Origin: Scopulibacillus_A cellulosilyticus
GTDB lineage: Bacteria > Bacillota > Bacilli > Bacillales > Sporolactobacillaceae
DNA length: 64,000 bases
Assembly: GCF_042665295.1 (NCBI RefSeq)
Contig: NZ_JBHTCO010000004.1
Span: 624,537-688,536, forward strand
Direction of reading: 5' to 3'
In this document: positions 17,543 to 26,330 of the stretch, piece after piece
How positions within the stretch are numbered: position 1 is the first letter of the stretch
Layout: each line of letters starts with the position of its first letter
Translations under genes and position numbers: made by a program
The notes under the pieces: generated by a model
Database searches by the model: none
Told to the model about the DNA's origin: nothing
Seen by the model: the letters and a program-made list of their open reading frames with translations, nothing else

Positions 17543-19855
17543 ATGGCAAAGAAAAAGAGAAGAAAAAGCCAAAAGAAAAAAGGCTGGAAAGAAACGCTGA
17601 TTTACGAAATAGCCGGTCTATTAATATTTTCATTAACGTGTATTGCTATTTCCAAGCTTGGCGTTGTAGGGGAAGTGTTTGTTGAAGCAGCAAGGTTTCT
17701 GGCAGGGAACTGGTATATGCTCATATTTCTTGGGACTCTAATTCTATCAATCTATTACATATGGATGCGCAGTCAGCCTTCCTTTTTTACCCGGCGCTTA
17801 GTCGGTGTTTATTTATTCGTCTTTTCATTGCTTTTATTAAGCCATGTAAAACTTTTTGAAGAATTATCAGATCATAACAGATGGCAAAATGCTTCGGTAA
17901 TTACAAATACATTGGCTTTATATAAAGGGGAAATTTCAGGGGCGATAGCAAACGAACAGCTTGGCGGAGGAATGATAGGCGCTCTTGGGTTTGCGTTTTT
18001 TTATAAGCTATTTTCGGCTACCGGCACGATGTTTATGGCTGTTTTTCTCATTATCGTTTCTCTGATTCTTATTACCGGAAAGTCCTTGCGTGATACGATG
18101 AACAAAATATTACGCCGTTTTAAAAAATTAGGACAAGGTGTAGCAAATAAACAGAAGGAAAACATGCAAAAGATTAAAACCGCTATGGATGAGAAAAAAG
18201 AACAGCGTAAAGAACAAGAAGAGGCGGAGAAAGCTGAAGAATTAGTTGCCGATGATAATGATCCCGACCAGAACCAGGAACCTATTATTCATGATTTTAA
18301 TGAACAACATCCACTGGATATACCGCAAGTAAAAGAAGATCATCCTAAAAAAGTGAGGGATGATTTAGAAGACGAACAAGATCTTGTACAACCTTCATTT
18401 TCAACGCCGGAAGTTGAGAATGAAGATTACCAGCTTCCTCCAATTGACTTATTAGAGCGGCCGAAGTCTAATTCGCAGTCTAATGAGCGAAGGCATATTG
18501 CTGATAATGTCCGTAAACTTGAAAAAACCTTTGAAAGTTTTGGCGTTAAAGCTAAAGTGAAAAAAGTACATTTAGGGCCAGCTGTAACGAGGTATGAAGT
18601 TTATCCGGATGTCGGTGTGAAAGTCAGCCGGATCGTTAATCTTAATGATGATTTAGCCCTGGCGCTGGCTGCGAAAGAAATCCGGATTGAAGCGCCGATC
18701 CCTGGAAAGTCTGCAGTCGGTATCGAAGTCCCAAATAAAGATGTAGCAATGGTAAGCTTAAGAGAAGTTTTAGAATCTGAATTCGCCAAAAGGCAAAGCT
18801 CTAAATTGGCTATTGGTTTGGGGCGGGATATTTCAGGTGAGCCTGTATTAACTGATTTAAGTAAAATGCCTCACTTGCTTGTAGCGGGTGCGACCGGAAG
18901 CGGGAAGAGTGTTTGTATCAATGGCATTATTACGAGTATATTAATGAGAACAAAACCGCATGAAGTTAAATTGCTGATGGTCGATCCCAAAATGGTAGAA
19001 TTAAATGTTTATAACGGAGTACCTCATTTATTAACGCCTGTCGTTACTGATCCGAAAAAAGCTTCCCAAGCACTTAAAAAAGTCGTTGCTGAAATGGAAA
19101 GGCGATATGAGCTGTTTTCTGAGAGCGGCACGCGGAATCTGGAAAGCTATAATAACCATGTTCGCCGCTATAATGATGAGAACAATGATAATCAGCCTTA
19201 CATGCCGTACATTGTTGTTATTATTGACGAGCTTGCTGATCTTATGATGGTTGCTTCCAAAGACGTTGAAGATGCCATAACGAGACTCGCACAAATGGCG
19301 AGGGCAGCCGGTATTCATTTAATTATTGCAACACAACGCCCGTCAGTTGATGTTATCACAGGTATCATCAAAGCTAATATTCCATCAAGAATCGCCTTCA
19401 GTGTTTCCTCACAGACCGATTCACGAACGATCTTAGATTCAGGAGGCGCTGAGAAGCTGTTAGGCAAAGGTGACATGCTGTTTTTACCTATTGGCGCATC
19501 AAAGCCAACCCGTATACAAGGAGCTTTTCTATCTGATGATGAAGTCGAAAAAGTGGTCGATTTTGCTGTCAGCCAGCAAAAAGCGCAATATCAAGAAAAT
19601 ATGATACCGTCAGATGAACCGGAGAAATCTGTTGATAAAGTTGATGATGAATTATTTGATGATGCAGTCCAGCTGGTTATTGATATGCAAACCGCTTCAG
19701 TATCCATGCTGCAAAGGCGCTTTCGTATTGGTTATACAAGGGCGGCCCGGCTTATTGATGCCATGGAGGATCGTAATATAGTCGGACCGTATGAAGGCAG
19801 CAAACCGAGGGCTGTTCTTATTGGAAAGCAAGATGATGAAGCCTCCTCGCAATAA
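17543..19855 (+). CDS. spoIIIE: DNA translocase SpoIIIE (FtsK family)
   Basis: Pumps the chromosome into the forespore during sporulation. The 770 residues have a basic N-terminus, about four membrane helices (roughly 24-42, 55-75, 85-103, 150-175), an acidic linker (about 210-310), the motor with Walker A GATGSGKS (449-456) and Walker B VVIIDELADL, and the DNA-reading gamma domain at the end (VSMLQRRFRIGYTRAARLIDAME). It starts at ATG 17543 after TGAGGTG. The Lys/Arg-rich first 15 residues are normal for the family. Confidence 0.97.
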   Translation: MAKKKRRKSQKKKGWKETLIYEIAGLLIFSLTCIAISKLGVVGEVFVEAARFLAGNWYMLIFLGTLILSIYYIWMRSQPSFFTRRLVGVYLFVFSLLLLSHVKLFEELSDHNRWQNASVITNTLALYKGEISGAIANEQLGGGMIGALGFAFFYKLFSATGTMFMAVFLIIVSLILITGKSLRDTMNKILRRFKKLGQGVANKQKENMQKIKTAMDEKKEQRKEQEEAEKAEELVADDNDPDQNQEPIIHDFNEQHPLDIPQVKEDHPKKVRDDLEDEQDLVQPSFSTPEVENEDYQLPPIDLLERPKSNSQSNERRHIADNVRKLEKTFESFGVKAKVKKVHLGPAVTRYEVYPDVGVKVSRIVNLNDDLALALAAKEIRIEAPIPGKSAVGIEVPNKDVAMVSLREVLESEFAKRQSSKLAIGLGRDISGEPVLTDLSKMPHLLVAGATGSGKSVCINGIITSILMRTKPHEVKLLMVDPKMVELNVYNGVPHLLTPVVTDPKKASQALKKVVAEMERRYELFSESGTRNLESYNNHVRRYNDENNDNQPYMPYIVVIIDELADLMMVASKDVEDAITRLAQMARAAGIHLIIATQRPSVDVITGIIKANIPSRIAFSVSSQTDSRTILDSGGAEKLLGKGDMLFLPIGASKPTRIQGAFLSDDEVEKVVDFAVSQQKAQYQENMIPSDEPEKSVDKVDDELFDDAVQLVIDMQTASVSMLQRRFRIGYTRAARLIDAMEDRNIVGPYEGSKPRAVLIGKQDDEASSQ

Positions 19856-19893
19856 AAAAGTATTATAAAACACGATAGTCGCATAGAATAATT

Positions 19894-19927
19894 GGACAAA
19901 GGTCGCTGACTTTTGTCCCTTTTTGTT
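19894..19927 (+). terminator. Intrinsic terminator after spoIIIE
   Basis: The stem GGACAAA / TTTGTCC is followed by CTTTTTGTTTT. Confidence 0.75.
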
Positions 19928-20019
19928 TTGATTCAGGCTTATCTTCCCGCTGGTTAGGGACTTGGGGTATAGGTTACAATGAAAGAGAGAAATTATGATG
20001 GAAAAAAGGGGTGTAAAAC

Positions 20020-21315
20020 ATGTCTTATATCAATGAACAAGTCCATGATTTTAATGGGTTTAAAGTACATATGATACCGACAGATAAATTTAAGACAGTA
20101 ACAATGTTTTTACAGTTTTGTGCACCGTTAAACGAAAAAGATGTGACAAAACGGGCGCTTTTATCTTACGTACTAAAAAGTTCGACCAAACATTCACCTT
20201 CAACTCAAGATTTGCAAAAACGTTTAGATGATTTATATGGTGCAAGCTTTACGTCAATGTTAACAAAAAAAGGGGATTACCACATTCTTACATTATACAT
20301 GACTGTTGCTAACGAACGGTTTATCTCCGGTGCTTCCACCAAATTATTAGATGAATCTGTAAAGCTTTTGTCTGAAGCGGTATTTCAGCCTGCGGCAGCC
20401 AATCAACAATTTGACAAAAAAATTGTTAAAAGGGAAAAACGTTCACTTAAGCAAAGACTCGAGGCTATATACGATGATAAAATGCGTTATGCAAGCCAAA
20501 GATTAATTGACGAAATGTGCCAGCATGAATTGTATCGGTTACATACATACGGGTATTCGGACGAACTTGAACAAGTGACGCCGGAAAGTTTATTTGATTA
20601 TTATCAAAAAATGGTGGCAGAAGATCAAGTTGATCTTTATATTATCGGTGATATTGAGGAAAATCAAAGTCATATTTTAAATGCTGTTCAATCTGAATTT
20701 ACATTTAGTAAACGGCAGGAAAGAACAAGGGATGTACGCATTAATTTTGACCCGGTTATTCCTAATGAAGTCAAAATAGTTAAGGAAAATCAAGATGTCG
20801 AACAAGGTAAACTTAATTTGGGATACCGTACTAATATTATTTATGGAGATCCTTTATACTACGCCTCCCAGGTGTTTAATGGTTTATTCGGCGGATTTCC
20901 TCATTCAAAACTATTTATGAATGTCAGAGAAAAAGAAAGCCTTGCCTACTATGCATCATCAAGCTATGAAAGCTATAAAGGGTTAATGATTGTTATGAGC
21001 GGGATAGAATTTTCAAATTATGACAAAGCAGTCGCGATTATTAAAGAACAATTAGAAGCCGTCAAAAAAGGCGATTTTACCGATCATGACATTGATCAGA
21101 CAAAGGCTCTGTTGAAAAACGCGGTTTTAGAAGCATTAGATAACCCGGGTTCTCTGACTGATTTTCTTTACAGGCAAGTGTTAACCGGGCAGCCGGTAAC
21201 TGCTGAAGATTGGCTTGATGCAATTGAGAATGTGCAAAAAGAAGATATTATTAAAGTCGCTGAAAAAACATCACTTGATACCATATACTTTTTACAAGGC
21301 GAGGAGGGAAATTAA
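20020..21315 (+). CDS. ymfF: M16-like protein YmfF, without zinc motif
   Basis: A 431-residue M16 peptidase-fold protein. Where the partner YmfH has HFLEH, this protein has no HxxEH (the region reads RALLSYVLKSSTKHSP), so it is a non-catalytic M16 subunit. The C-terminal half keeps the RxxxxLAYxxxSS-type signature (VREKESLAYYASSSY). It is paired with ymfH 1 base downstream, and the two probably form a heterodimer like other M16 pairs. It starts at ATG 20020 after AAAGGGGTG. Confidence 0.88.
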   Translation: MSYINEQVHDFNGFKVHMIPTDKFKTVTMFLQFCAPLNEKDVTKRALLSYVLKSSTKHSPSTQDLQKRLDDLYGASFTSMLTKKGDYHILTLYMTVANERFISGASTKLLDESVKLLSEAVFQPAAANQQFDKKIVKREKRSLKQRLEAIYDDKMRYASQRLIDEMCQHELYRLHTYGYSDELEQVTPESLFDYYQKMVAEDQVDLYIIGDIEENQSHILNAVQSEFTFSKRQERTRDVRINFDPVIPNEVKIVKENQDVEQGKLNLGYRTNIIYGDPLYYASQVFNGLFGGFPHSKLFMNVREKESLAYYASSSYESYKGLMIVMSGIEFSNYDKAVAIIKEQLEAVKKGDFTDHDIDQTKALLKNAVLEALDNPGSLTDFLYRQVLTGQPVTAEDWLDAIENVQKEDIIKVAEKTSLDTIYFLQGEEGN

Positions 21316-21316
21316 A

Positions 21317-22603
21317 ATGAAACAAATTCATTTTGACCAATTGCAAGAAACGGTATATCATCATAAGTGTGATAACGGGCTGCAGCTTTTTATTTTACCA
21401 AAAACAGGATTTAATAAAACTTATGCCATTTTTACAACAAATTATGGTTCGATTGATAATCACTTCAAACCGTTAAATCAAAATGATTGGTTAAAGGTAC
21501 CTGATGGCATTGCACATTTTTTGGAGCATAAAATGTTTGAAATGCCGGATGGGAGCGATGCTTTTCAAGCTTTCGGAAATCAGGGGGCATCCTCAAATGC
21601 TTTTACTTCATTTACCAGAACGGCTTATTTATTTTCCAGTACATCGAACATCGATAAAAACTTAGAGACGCTTATTGATTTTGTGCAAACACCGTTTTTT
21701 AAAAAAGAGAGCGTCGAAAAAGAAAAGGGTATTATAGGTCAAGAAATTCGAATGTACAATGATACACCGGATTGGCGCGTCTATTTTGGACTGATCAGCA
21801 ATATGTATCACCATCATCCTATTCAAATTGATATTGCCGGAACGATTGAATCGATCAGCCATATTACTGATGATTTGCTTTATGATTGTTACCGGACTTT
21901 TTATCACCCAAGCAACATGATGTTGTTTGTCGTTGGTCCTGTAAATCCTGATGAAGTGATGGATCTTGTAGTGAAAAACCAGGCAGGCAAGGACTATACT
22001 AATCAACAACCGATTGAAAGAAAATATCCTGAAGAACCTGAAAGCGTCGCCAAGAAATCTTCTGTTATCAAAATGGGTGTACAAACACCGAAAAGTTTAA
22101 TTGGCTTCAAAGAACGGCGTGTCCACCGTACGGGTAAAGAATTTATGGAACATGAACTTTCAGTGCAATTGCTTTTAGAGCTCATGTTTGGTAAAGGGAC
22201 TGAAAATTATAAGTCGCTGGTAGAAGACGGATTAATTGATGAAACGTTTTCTTTTGAATATACTGAGGAATATGAGTTTGGTTTTTCAGCAATAGGGGGT
22301 AATACAGAAGATCCGGAAAAGCTGCAGAACAGGTTAAAACAAATTATTGAAGAGTATAAGTCGGGCCGACTTGATTCGGAAGCTGTTGAACGCGCACGTA
22401 AGAAACGAATCGGCGGAATGCTTCGCGCATTTAATTCCCCGGAATTTATCGCTAATCAGTTTACGCGATATTATTTTAATGAAACAAATCTTTTTGATCT
22501 TATTCCAGTATTAGAATCATTAACAACAGAAACTTTGACAAAAACGCTTCATGAGCATTTTAGTGATGAAGCACTCTCAACATGCGCTGTTGTTAAAAAG
22601 TAA
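21317..22603 (+). CDS. ymfH: M16 zinc peptidase YmfH
   Basis: A 428-residue protein with the zinc motif HFLEH (His67, Glu70, His71), followed by KMFEMPDGSDAFQAFG, and the downstream Glu region EKEKGIIGQEIRMYND. ATG 21317 follows GAGGAGGG. The open frame runs 34 codons further up into ymfF but that part is a shadow of ymfF. Its length equals the B. subtilis protein. With YmfF it likely makes an active/inactive M16 pair; the substrate is unknown. Confidence 0.92.
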   Translation: MKQIHFDQLQETVYHHKCDNGLQLFILPKTGFNKTYAIFTTNYGSIDNHFKPLNQNDWLKVPDGIAHFLEHKMFEMPDGSDAFQAFGNQGASSNAFTSFTRTAYLFSSTSNIDKNLETLIDFVQTPFFKKESVEKEKGIIGQEIRMYNDTPDWRVYFGLISNMYHHHPIQIDIAGTIESISHITDDLLYDCYRTFYHPSNMMLFVVGPVNPDEVMDLVVKNQAGKDYTNQQPIERKYPEEPESVAKKSSVIKMGVQTPKSLIGFKERRVHRTGKEFMEHELSVQLLLELMFGKGTENYKSLVEDGLIDETFSFEYTEEYEFGFSAIGGNTEDPEKLQNRLKQIIEEYKSGRLDSEAVERARKKRIGGMLRAFNSPEFIANQFTRYYFNETNLFDLIPVLESLTTETLTKTLHEHFSDEALSTCAVVKK

Positions 22604-22615
22604 GGTGGTTTAAAA

Positions 22616-23344
22616 ATGAATATTGCACTTATAACAGGCGCAAGCGGCGGTATTGGTCAAGCCGCATCCAAACGCTTAGCGGATGACGGTTATTCCCTTT
22701 ATTTGCATTACAACGAAGGACGGGAAAATATTGATACACTCGTCAATGAGTTAAGTTATAAGTATCCAGACCAGCAATTTACGGCTGTACAGGCTGATTT
22801 AACAACTAAATCAGGCGTTAAATTGCTTATAGAACAAATAGCAGATCCTGTTGACTGTGTTGTATATAACAGCGGGAAAAGTCTGATTTCATTAATAACA
22901 GAAGTCCCGGAGTCTGATCTTGACAGTTTTATTCAATTACATATGGCAAGTCCTTTCCAACTTATCCAGCATCTGCTTCCTGACATGATCAGCAACCGGC
23001 ACGGGAAAATTATTTTTGTTACTTCAATTTGGGGTCTGACGGGGTCATCAATGGAAGTGCTGTACTCAATGGTGAAAGGCGGACAAAACAGTTTTGTTAA
23101 AGCTTTGGCAAAAGAGGTTGCTCCAAGCGGCATTTCTGTAAATGCAGTTGCCCCGGGCGCTGTGGATACTAAAATGATGGGCGATTTCAGTGAAGAAGAA
23201 ATCGAATATATCAAACAGGGCATTCCGATGGGACGTCTTGGCCGCCCTGAAGAAATTGCTGATTTAATCGGCTACTTAGCTTCAACAAAATCAGATTATA
23301 TTAATGGACAGGTGGTCTCCATTAATGGTGCATGGCATTGTTAA
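22616..23344 (+). CDS. ymfI: SDR-family oxidoreductase YmfI
   Basis: A 242-residue short-chain dehydrogenase/reductase. The NAD(P)-binding motif ALITGASGGIG lies at the N-terminus, YNSGKSL replaces the common NNAG, the active-site motif is YSMVKGG (Tyr and Lys four residues apart) near residue 149, and PGAVDTKMMGDF follows. It resembles 3-oxoacyl-ACP reductase FabG in layout, but the substrate cannot be told. It lies 12 bases after ymfH in the conserved ymfFHIJ order. Confidence 0.88.
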   Translation: MNIALITGASGGIGQAASKRLADDGYSLYLHYNEGRENIDTLVNELSYKYPDQQFTAVQADLTTKSGVKLLIEQIADPVDCVVYNSGKSLISLITEVPESDLDSFIQLHMASPFQLIQHLLPDMISNRHGKIIFVTSIWGLTGSSMEVLYSMVKGGQNSFVKALAKEVAPSGISVNAVAPGAVDTKMMGDFSEEEIEYIKQGIPMGRLGRPEEIADLIGYLASTKSDYINGQVVSINGAWHC

Positions 23345-23410
23345 ATGTCATGCATATTTTTTTTATAGCAGTGCAAGCTAATAATGAAAGATGAAAAAGG
23401 AGGAATCACA

Positions 23411-23677
23411 ATGTCTGTTTTGAATAGTTGGGATGATTGGAAAAGCTTCCTGGGTGACCGTCTAAATAAAGCAAAAGCAAAAGGTGTCAGCCAAGATGCT
23501 ATTGCCAATTTTGCAACTGAAATTGGAGGATATCTTGCCGATAAAGTTGATCCAAAAAATGAACAACAAAGAGTGCTTTCTGACTTATGGAGTGTTGCTG
23601 ACAAAGATGAACAGCATGCCATTGCAAATATGATGGTAAAACTTGTAGAAAATAACGCTACTGATAAACAACAATAA
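23411..23677 (+). CDS. ymfJ: DUF3243 protein YmfJ
   Basis: An 88-residue helical protein (MSVLNSWDDWKSFLGDRLNKAK) of the YmfJ/DUF3243 family; function unknown. ATG 23411 follows AAAGGAGG with 7 bases spacing; the in-frame ATG 23384 lies before this site and is rejected. The terminator at 23687 closes the ymfFHIJ group. Confidence 0.85.
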   Translation: MSVLNSWDDWKSFLGDRLNKAKAKGVSQDAIANFATEIGGYLADKVDPKNEQQRVLSDLWSVADKDEQHAIANMMVKLVENNATDKQQ

Positions 23678-23686
23678 GCTGATTTT

Positions 23687-23720
23687 AAAAGGAATGTCTT
23701 TGAAGGCATTCCTTTTGTTT
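23687..23720 (+). terminator. Intrinsic terminator after ymfJ
   Basis: A perfect 10-base stem AAAAGGAATG / CATTCCTTTT with a 10-base loop is followed by a T-rich run. Confidence 0.88.
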
Positions 23721-23779
23721 TTGTTTATTTCTTTTTTGGATAATTTAATTTTTTTTTGATTACAAAAAAACACCTTTTC

Positions 23780-23833
23780 TTGAAAGTTATTATCATTTAT
23801 TATAAATTTATAATGATATGTGTTCAAAAGGGG
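23780..23833 (+). promoter_or_regulatory. Promoter/operator region of ymfK
   Basis: TTGAAA at 23780 and several A/T boxes (TATAAA 23801, TATAAT 23809) precede ymfK. They overlap a perfect 16-base palindrome, ATTATAAATTTATAAT (23799-23814), which could be a repressor site or chance in AT-rich DNA. The element spacing is not clean for any pair. TGTTCAAAAGG (23821) resembles the end of the interspersed repeat. Confidence 0.35.
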
Positions 23834-23840
23834 TTATGCT

Positions 23841-24614
23841 ATGGAAAAGAAAGAATGGTATTTAGAATATGAAATACATAGAAACCGCCCCGGATTATTG
23901 GGTGATATCGCATCTTTGTTAGGCATGCTTGGGATTAATATCGTCACAATTAATGGTGTTGATAATGAAAGAAGGGGCATGCTTTTACGTACAGAAGACG
24001 ATGCCCAAATTGAACGGCTGATTGCTATTGTAAAAACAATGGATAATATTAATGTGACCAAATTAAGGGAACCCAAATTAAGCGACCGTTTGGCTGTTCG
24101 TCATGGCCGCTATATTGAGAGAGATGCGGATGACAAGAAGACATTCCGGTTTGTCAGAGATGAATTAGGTTTGCTTGTCGATTTTATGGCCGAATTGTTT
24201 AAGAAAGAAGGCCATAAATTAATCGGCATCAGGGGCATGCCCCGTGTCGGTAAATCAGAATCAATTGTTGCATCTAGTGTTTGTGCTAATAAACGCTGGC
24301 TTTTTATTTCTTCCACATTATTAAGGCAGACTGTCCGAAGTCAACTCGCTGAAGATGAATTTTCTGATGAACATATTTTTGTCATTGACGGTATCGTCTC
24401 AACGAAACGTTCATCGGACCGTCACTGGGAACTTCTTCGGCAGGTTATGCGAATGCCTGTCACTAAGGTTGTTGAACATCCGGATGTCTTTGTACAAGGC
24501 ACGGAGTACTGCCTTGACGACTTTGATTATATTATTGAGCTGAGAAATAACCGTGACGAAGAAATCACCTATGACGTTGTGGAAGAAGATGAAATGTCTC
24601 CGTTTGACTTTTAA
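23841..24614 (+). CDS. ymfK: DUF3388 protein YmfK with N-terminal ACT-like domain
   Basis: A 257-residue protein. Residues 1-70 (WYLEYEIHRNRPGLLGDIASLLGMLGINIVTING) look like an ACT ligand-binding domain. The rest contains GIRGMPRVGKSES, a P-loop-like stretch, near residue 135. It belongs to the YmfK family of Bacillales; function unknown. ATG 23841 lies 7 bases after AAAGGGG; the upstream GTG 23820 reads through the ribosome site and is rejected. Confidence 0.85.
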   Translation: MEKKEWYLEYEIHRNRPGLLGDIASLLGMLGINIVTINGVDNERRGMLLRTEDDAQIERLIAIVKTMDNINVTKLREPKLSDRLAVRHGRYIERDADDKKTFRFVRDELGLLVDFMAELFKKEGHKLIGIRGMPRVGKSESIVASSVCANKRWLFISSTLLRQTVRSQLAEDEFSDEHIFVIDGIVSTKRSSDRHWELLRQVMRMPVTKVVEHPDVFVQGTEYCLDDFDYIIELRNNRDEEITYDVVEEDEMSPFDF

Positions 24615-24618
24615 ATAT

Positions 24619-24665
24619 GGTGTTCAGAGTAATCCTCTTATAGTACTTTTTTGAACATCCTCTAA
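24619..24665. repeat. Short copy of the interspersed repeat upstream of ymfM
   Basis: TGTTCAGAG (24621) is followed 22 bases later by CTTTTTTGAACATCCTCTA (24646-24664), the same terminal sequence as the pnp copy. It lies between ymfK and the ymfM ribosome site. Confidence 0.7.
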
Positions 24666-24688
24666 ATCATATTGGCAGGTGTTAAGCA

Positions 24689-25612
24689 TTGAGTGAGTTA
24701 GGTACAGCGTTGAAAGAAGCGCGTGAAGAAAAGGGGATGACATTAGAAGATATTGAGAGAAAAACAAAAATACAAAAACGATATCTCCTGGCCATTGAAG
24801 AAGGGCATTTTGATCAGCTTCCCGGCAATTTTTATTCAAGAGCATTTATAAAAAATTATGCTGAAGCTGTTGGTCTTGATCCCAATGCTCTTTTTAACGA
24901 ATACGGACATGTTATTCCAAATATCCGCCAAGAGCCTTCCCAAGTCGTTTTACCGCCAAGAACGCAGCGCCAGAGTACTGGATTGTCATTTAAATCAGCG
25001 AAAAGAAGACAAACTGATTCTAAATTTAATTCTTTGTTGCCAAAGATAATCATTGTCGTTGTACTTTTATTGATTTTAATTGGTATTTGGCTGTTGGCGC
25101 AACATTTTAAGTCAAGTGATAAATCATCAGCGACAAATCATACAAGCCCTGATGTCGTTTATAAAAAAGATGAAAACGGCTCAAGCAAAAATTCAGGTGC
25201 TCCAACACAGAATGACCAAAAAGCCAAATCAGAGAATAAAGATACTAAAAAACAAGCTAAAGCTAAAAAGGATAAATCAAATCAAAAGCAACATTTATCA
25301 TTGGATAATACTAAGGGAAATATTTCTTATTATACTTTAACAGGTGCCAAGACATTTAATGTTGAAATATCGGCCAAGCCAAAGAAACAAGCATGGATAG
25401 ATGCGAGGGACGGCGGACCCGGCGGGAAAAATTTTGCTTATGGCATGGCTGAAAACAACAAAAAGTTTAGCTTTGATGCTTCTAATGCAAGTAAATTGTA
25501 TATCAAGGCAGGCAACACTTATAATACAGAGATTAAAGTGAACGGAAAAACTTTAGACTTTCCAAACAAAAGTATTACTCAAACGATTTATATCACATAT
25601 AAAAAACCATGA
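24689..25612 (+). CDS. ymfM: RodZ-like membrane protein YmfM
   Basis: A 307-residue protein with an N-terminal Cro-like helix-turn-helix (about 5-65, SELGTALKEAREEKGMTLEDIERKT), one membrane helix (about 112-132, IIIVVVLLLILIGIWLL), a Lys/Asn-rich linker, and a C-terminal domain (about 210-305) of the RodZ/DUF4115 type. RodZ-type proteins link the MreB cytoskeleton to the cell wall machinery and affect cell shape. It starts with TTG 24689 after GGCAGGTG. It lies directly before pgsA as in B. subtilis. Confidence 0.9.
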   Translation: MSELGTALKEAREEKGMTLEDIERKTKIQKRYLLAIEEGHFDQLPGNFYSRAFIKNYAEAVGLDPNALFNEYGHVIPNIRQEPSQVVLPPRTQRQSTGLSFKSAKRRQTDSKFNSLLPKIIIVVVLLLILIGIWLLAQHFKSSDKSSATNHTSPDVVYKKDENGSSKNSGAPTQNDQKAKSENKDTKKQAKAKKDKSNQKQHLSLDNTKGNISYYTLTGAKTFNVEISAKPKKQAWIDARDGGPGGKNFAYGMAENNKKFSFDASNASKLYIKAGNTYNTEIKVNGKTLDFPNKSITQTIYITYKKP

Positions 25613-25666
25613 TTAAAAAAGCCAGGGGAAATTCACCGGATTTTTTGAATAACTTTCATCTAAGAG

Positions 25667-25696
25667 AAGAGTCATCACCAATGGTGACTCTTTTAT
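25667..25696 (+). terminator. Intrinsic terminator between ymfM and pgsA
   Basis: The stem AAGAGTCA / TGACTCTT is followed by TTATT. It lies about 20 bases before the pgsA start, so it may limit read-through into pgsA. Confidence 0.75.
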
Positions 25697-25714
25697 TCAT
25701 CTGGAGGTATTAAA

Positions 25715-26293
25715 ATGAACATAGCAAATAAAATAACAATATCTAGAGTGATCATGATTCCTATTTTTCTTATCTTTTTACTTGTTCCAATGCATCTGGG
25801 CACCGTCCCAATATGGCATGCTCATGTTCCTGTCAGTCAATTCATTGCGGGTATTATTTTCATTGTAGCTTCATGTACCGACTGGCTTGATGGTTACTTT
25901 GCACGGAAATATAATTTGGTAACAAATTTTGGGAAGTTCCTTGATCCGTTAGCAGATAAGCTGCTTGTGATGAGTGCATTTGTTTCTCTTGTCGATTTCC
26001 ACTACATACCTTCATGGATGGTCATTATTATTTTGGCGAGAGAGTTTGCCGTAACGGGCCTTCGCTTAGTAGCAGCAGGAGAAGGGGATGTGATTGCAGC
26101 GAGTAAGGTGGCAAAATGGAAAACAACCTTTCAAATGCTTGCCATTATCTTTTACTTATTTAACAATCTGCCGTTTGGTTTAAATGGTTTTCCGCTCGCA
26201 GACATATTATTATGGATTGCTGTTATAATGACAATTATCTCCGGTTGGGACTATTTTTATAAAAACCGAGAAATCATTTTAAAGTCAAAATAA
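25715..26293 (+). CDS. pgsA: CDP-diacylglycerol-glycerol-3-phosphate 3-phosphatidyltransferase
   Basis: Makes phosphatidylglycerol phosphate for membrane phospholipid synthesis. It is a 192-residue polytopic membrane protein with the complete CDP-alcohol phosphotransferase motif: Asp59-Gly60, Ala63-Arg64, Gly73, Asp77 and Asp81. The preceding Asp56 is also present. About five hydrophobic segments are visible. It starts at ATG 25715 after TGGAGG. It precedes cinA-recA as in related genomes. Confidence 0.96.
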   Translation: MNIANKITISRVIMIPIFLIFLLVPMHLGTVPIWHAHVPVSQFIAGIIFIVASCTDWLDGYFARKYNLVTNFGKFLDPLADKLLVMSAFVSLVDFHYIPSWMVIIILAREFAVTGLRLVAAGEGDVIAASKVAKWKTTFQMLAIIFYLFNNLPFGLNGFPLADILLWIAVIMTIISGWDYFYKNREIILKSK

Positions 26294-26330
26294 TAATATC
26301 CTTTGCAGAGAAAAAAATGAGGTGAATAGA

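Noticed and set aside
21215..21316. N-terminal extension of ymfH
   Set aside because: It is the shifted-frame shadow of the ymfF end; GAGGAGGG precedes ATG 21317.
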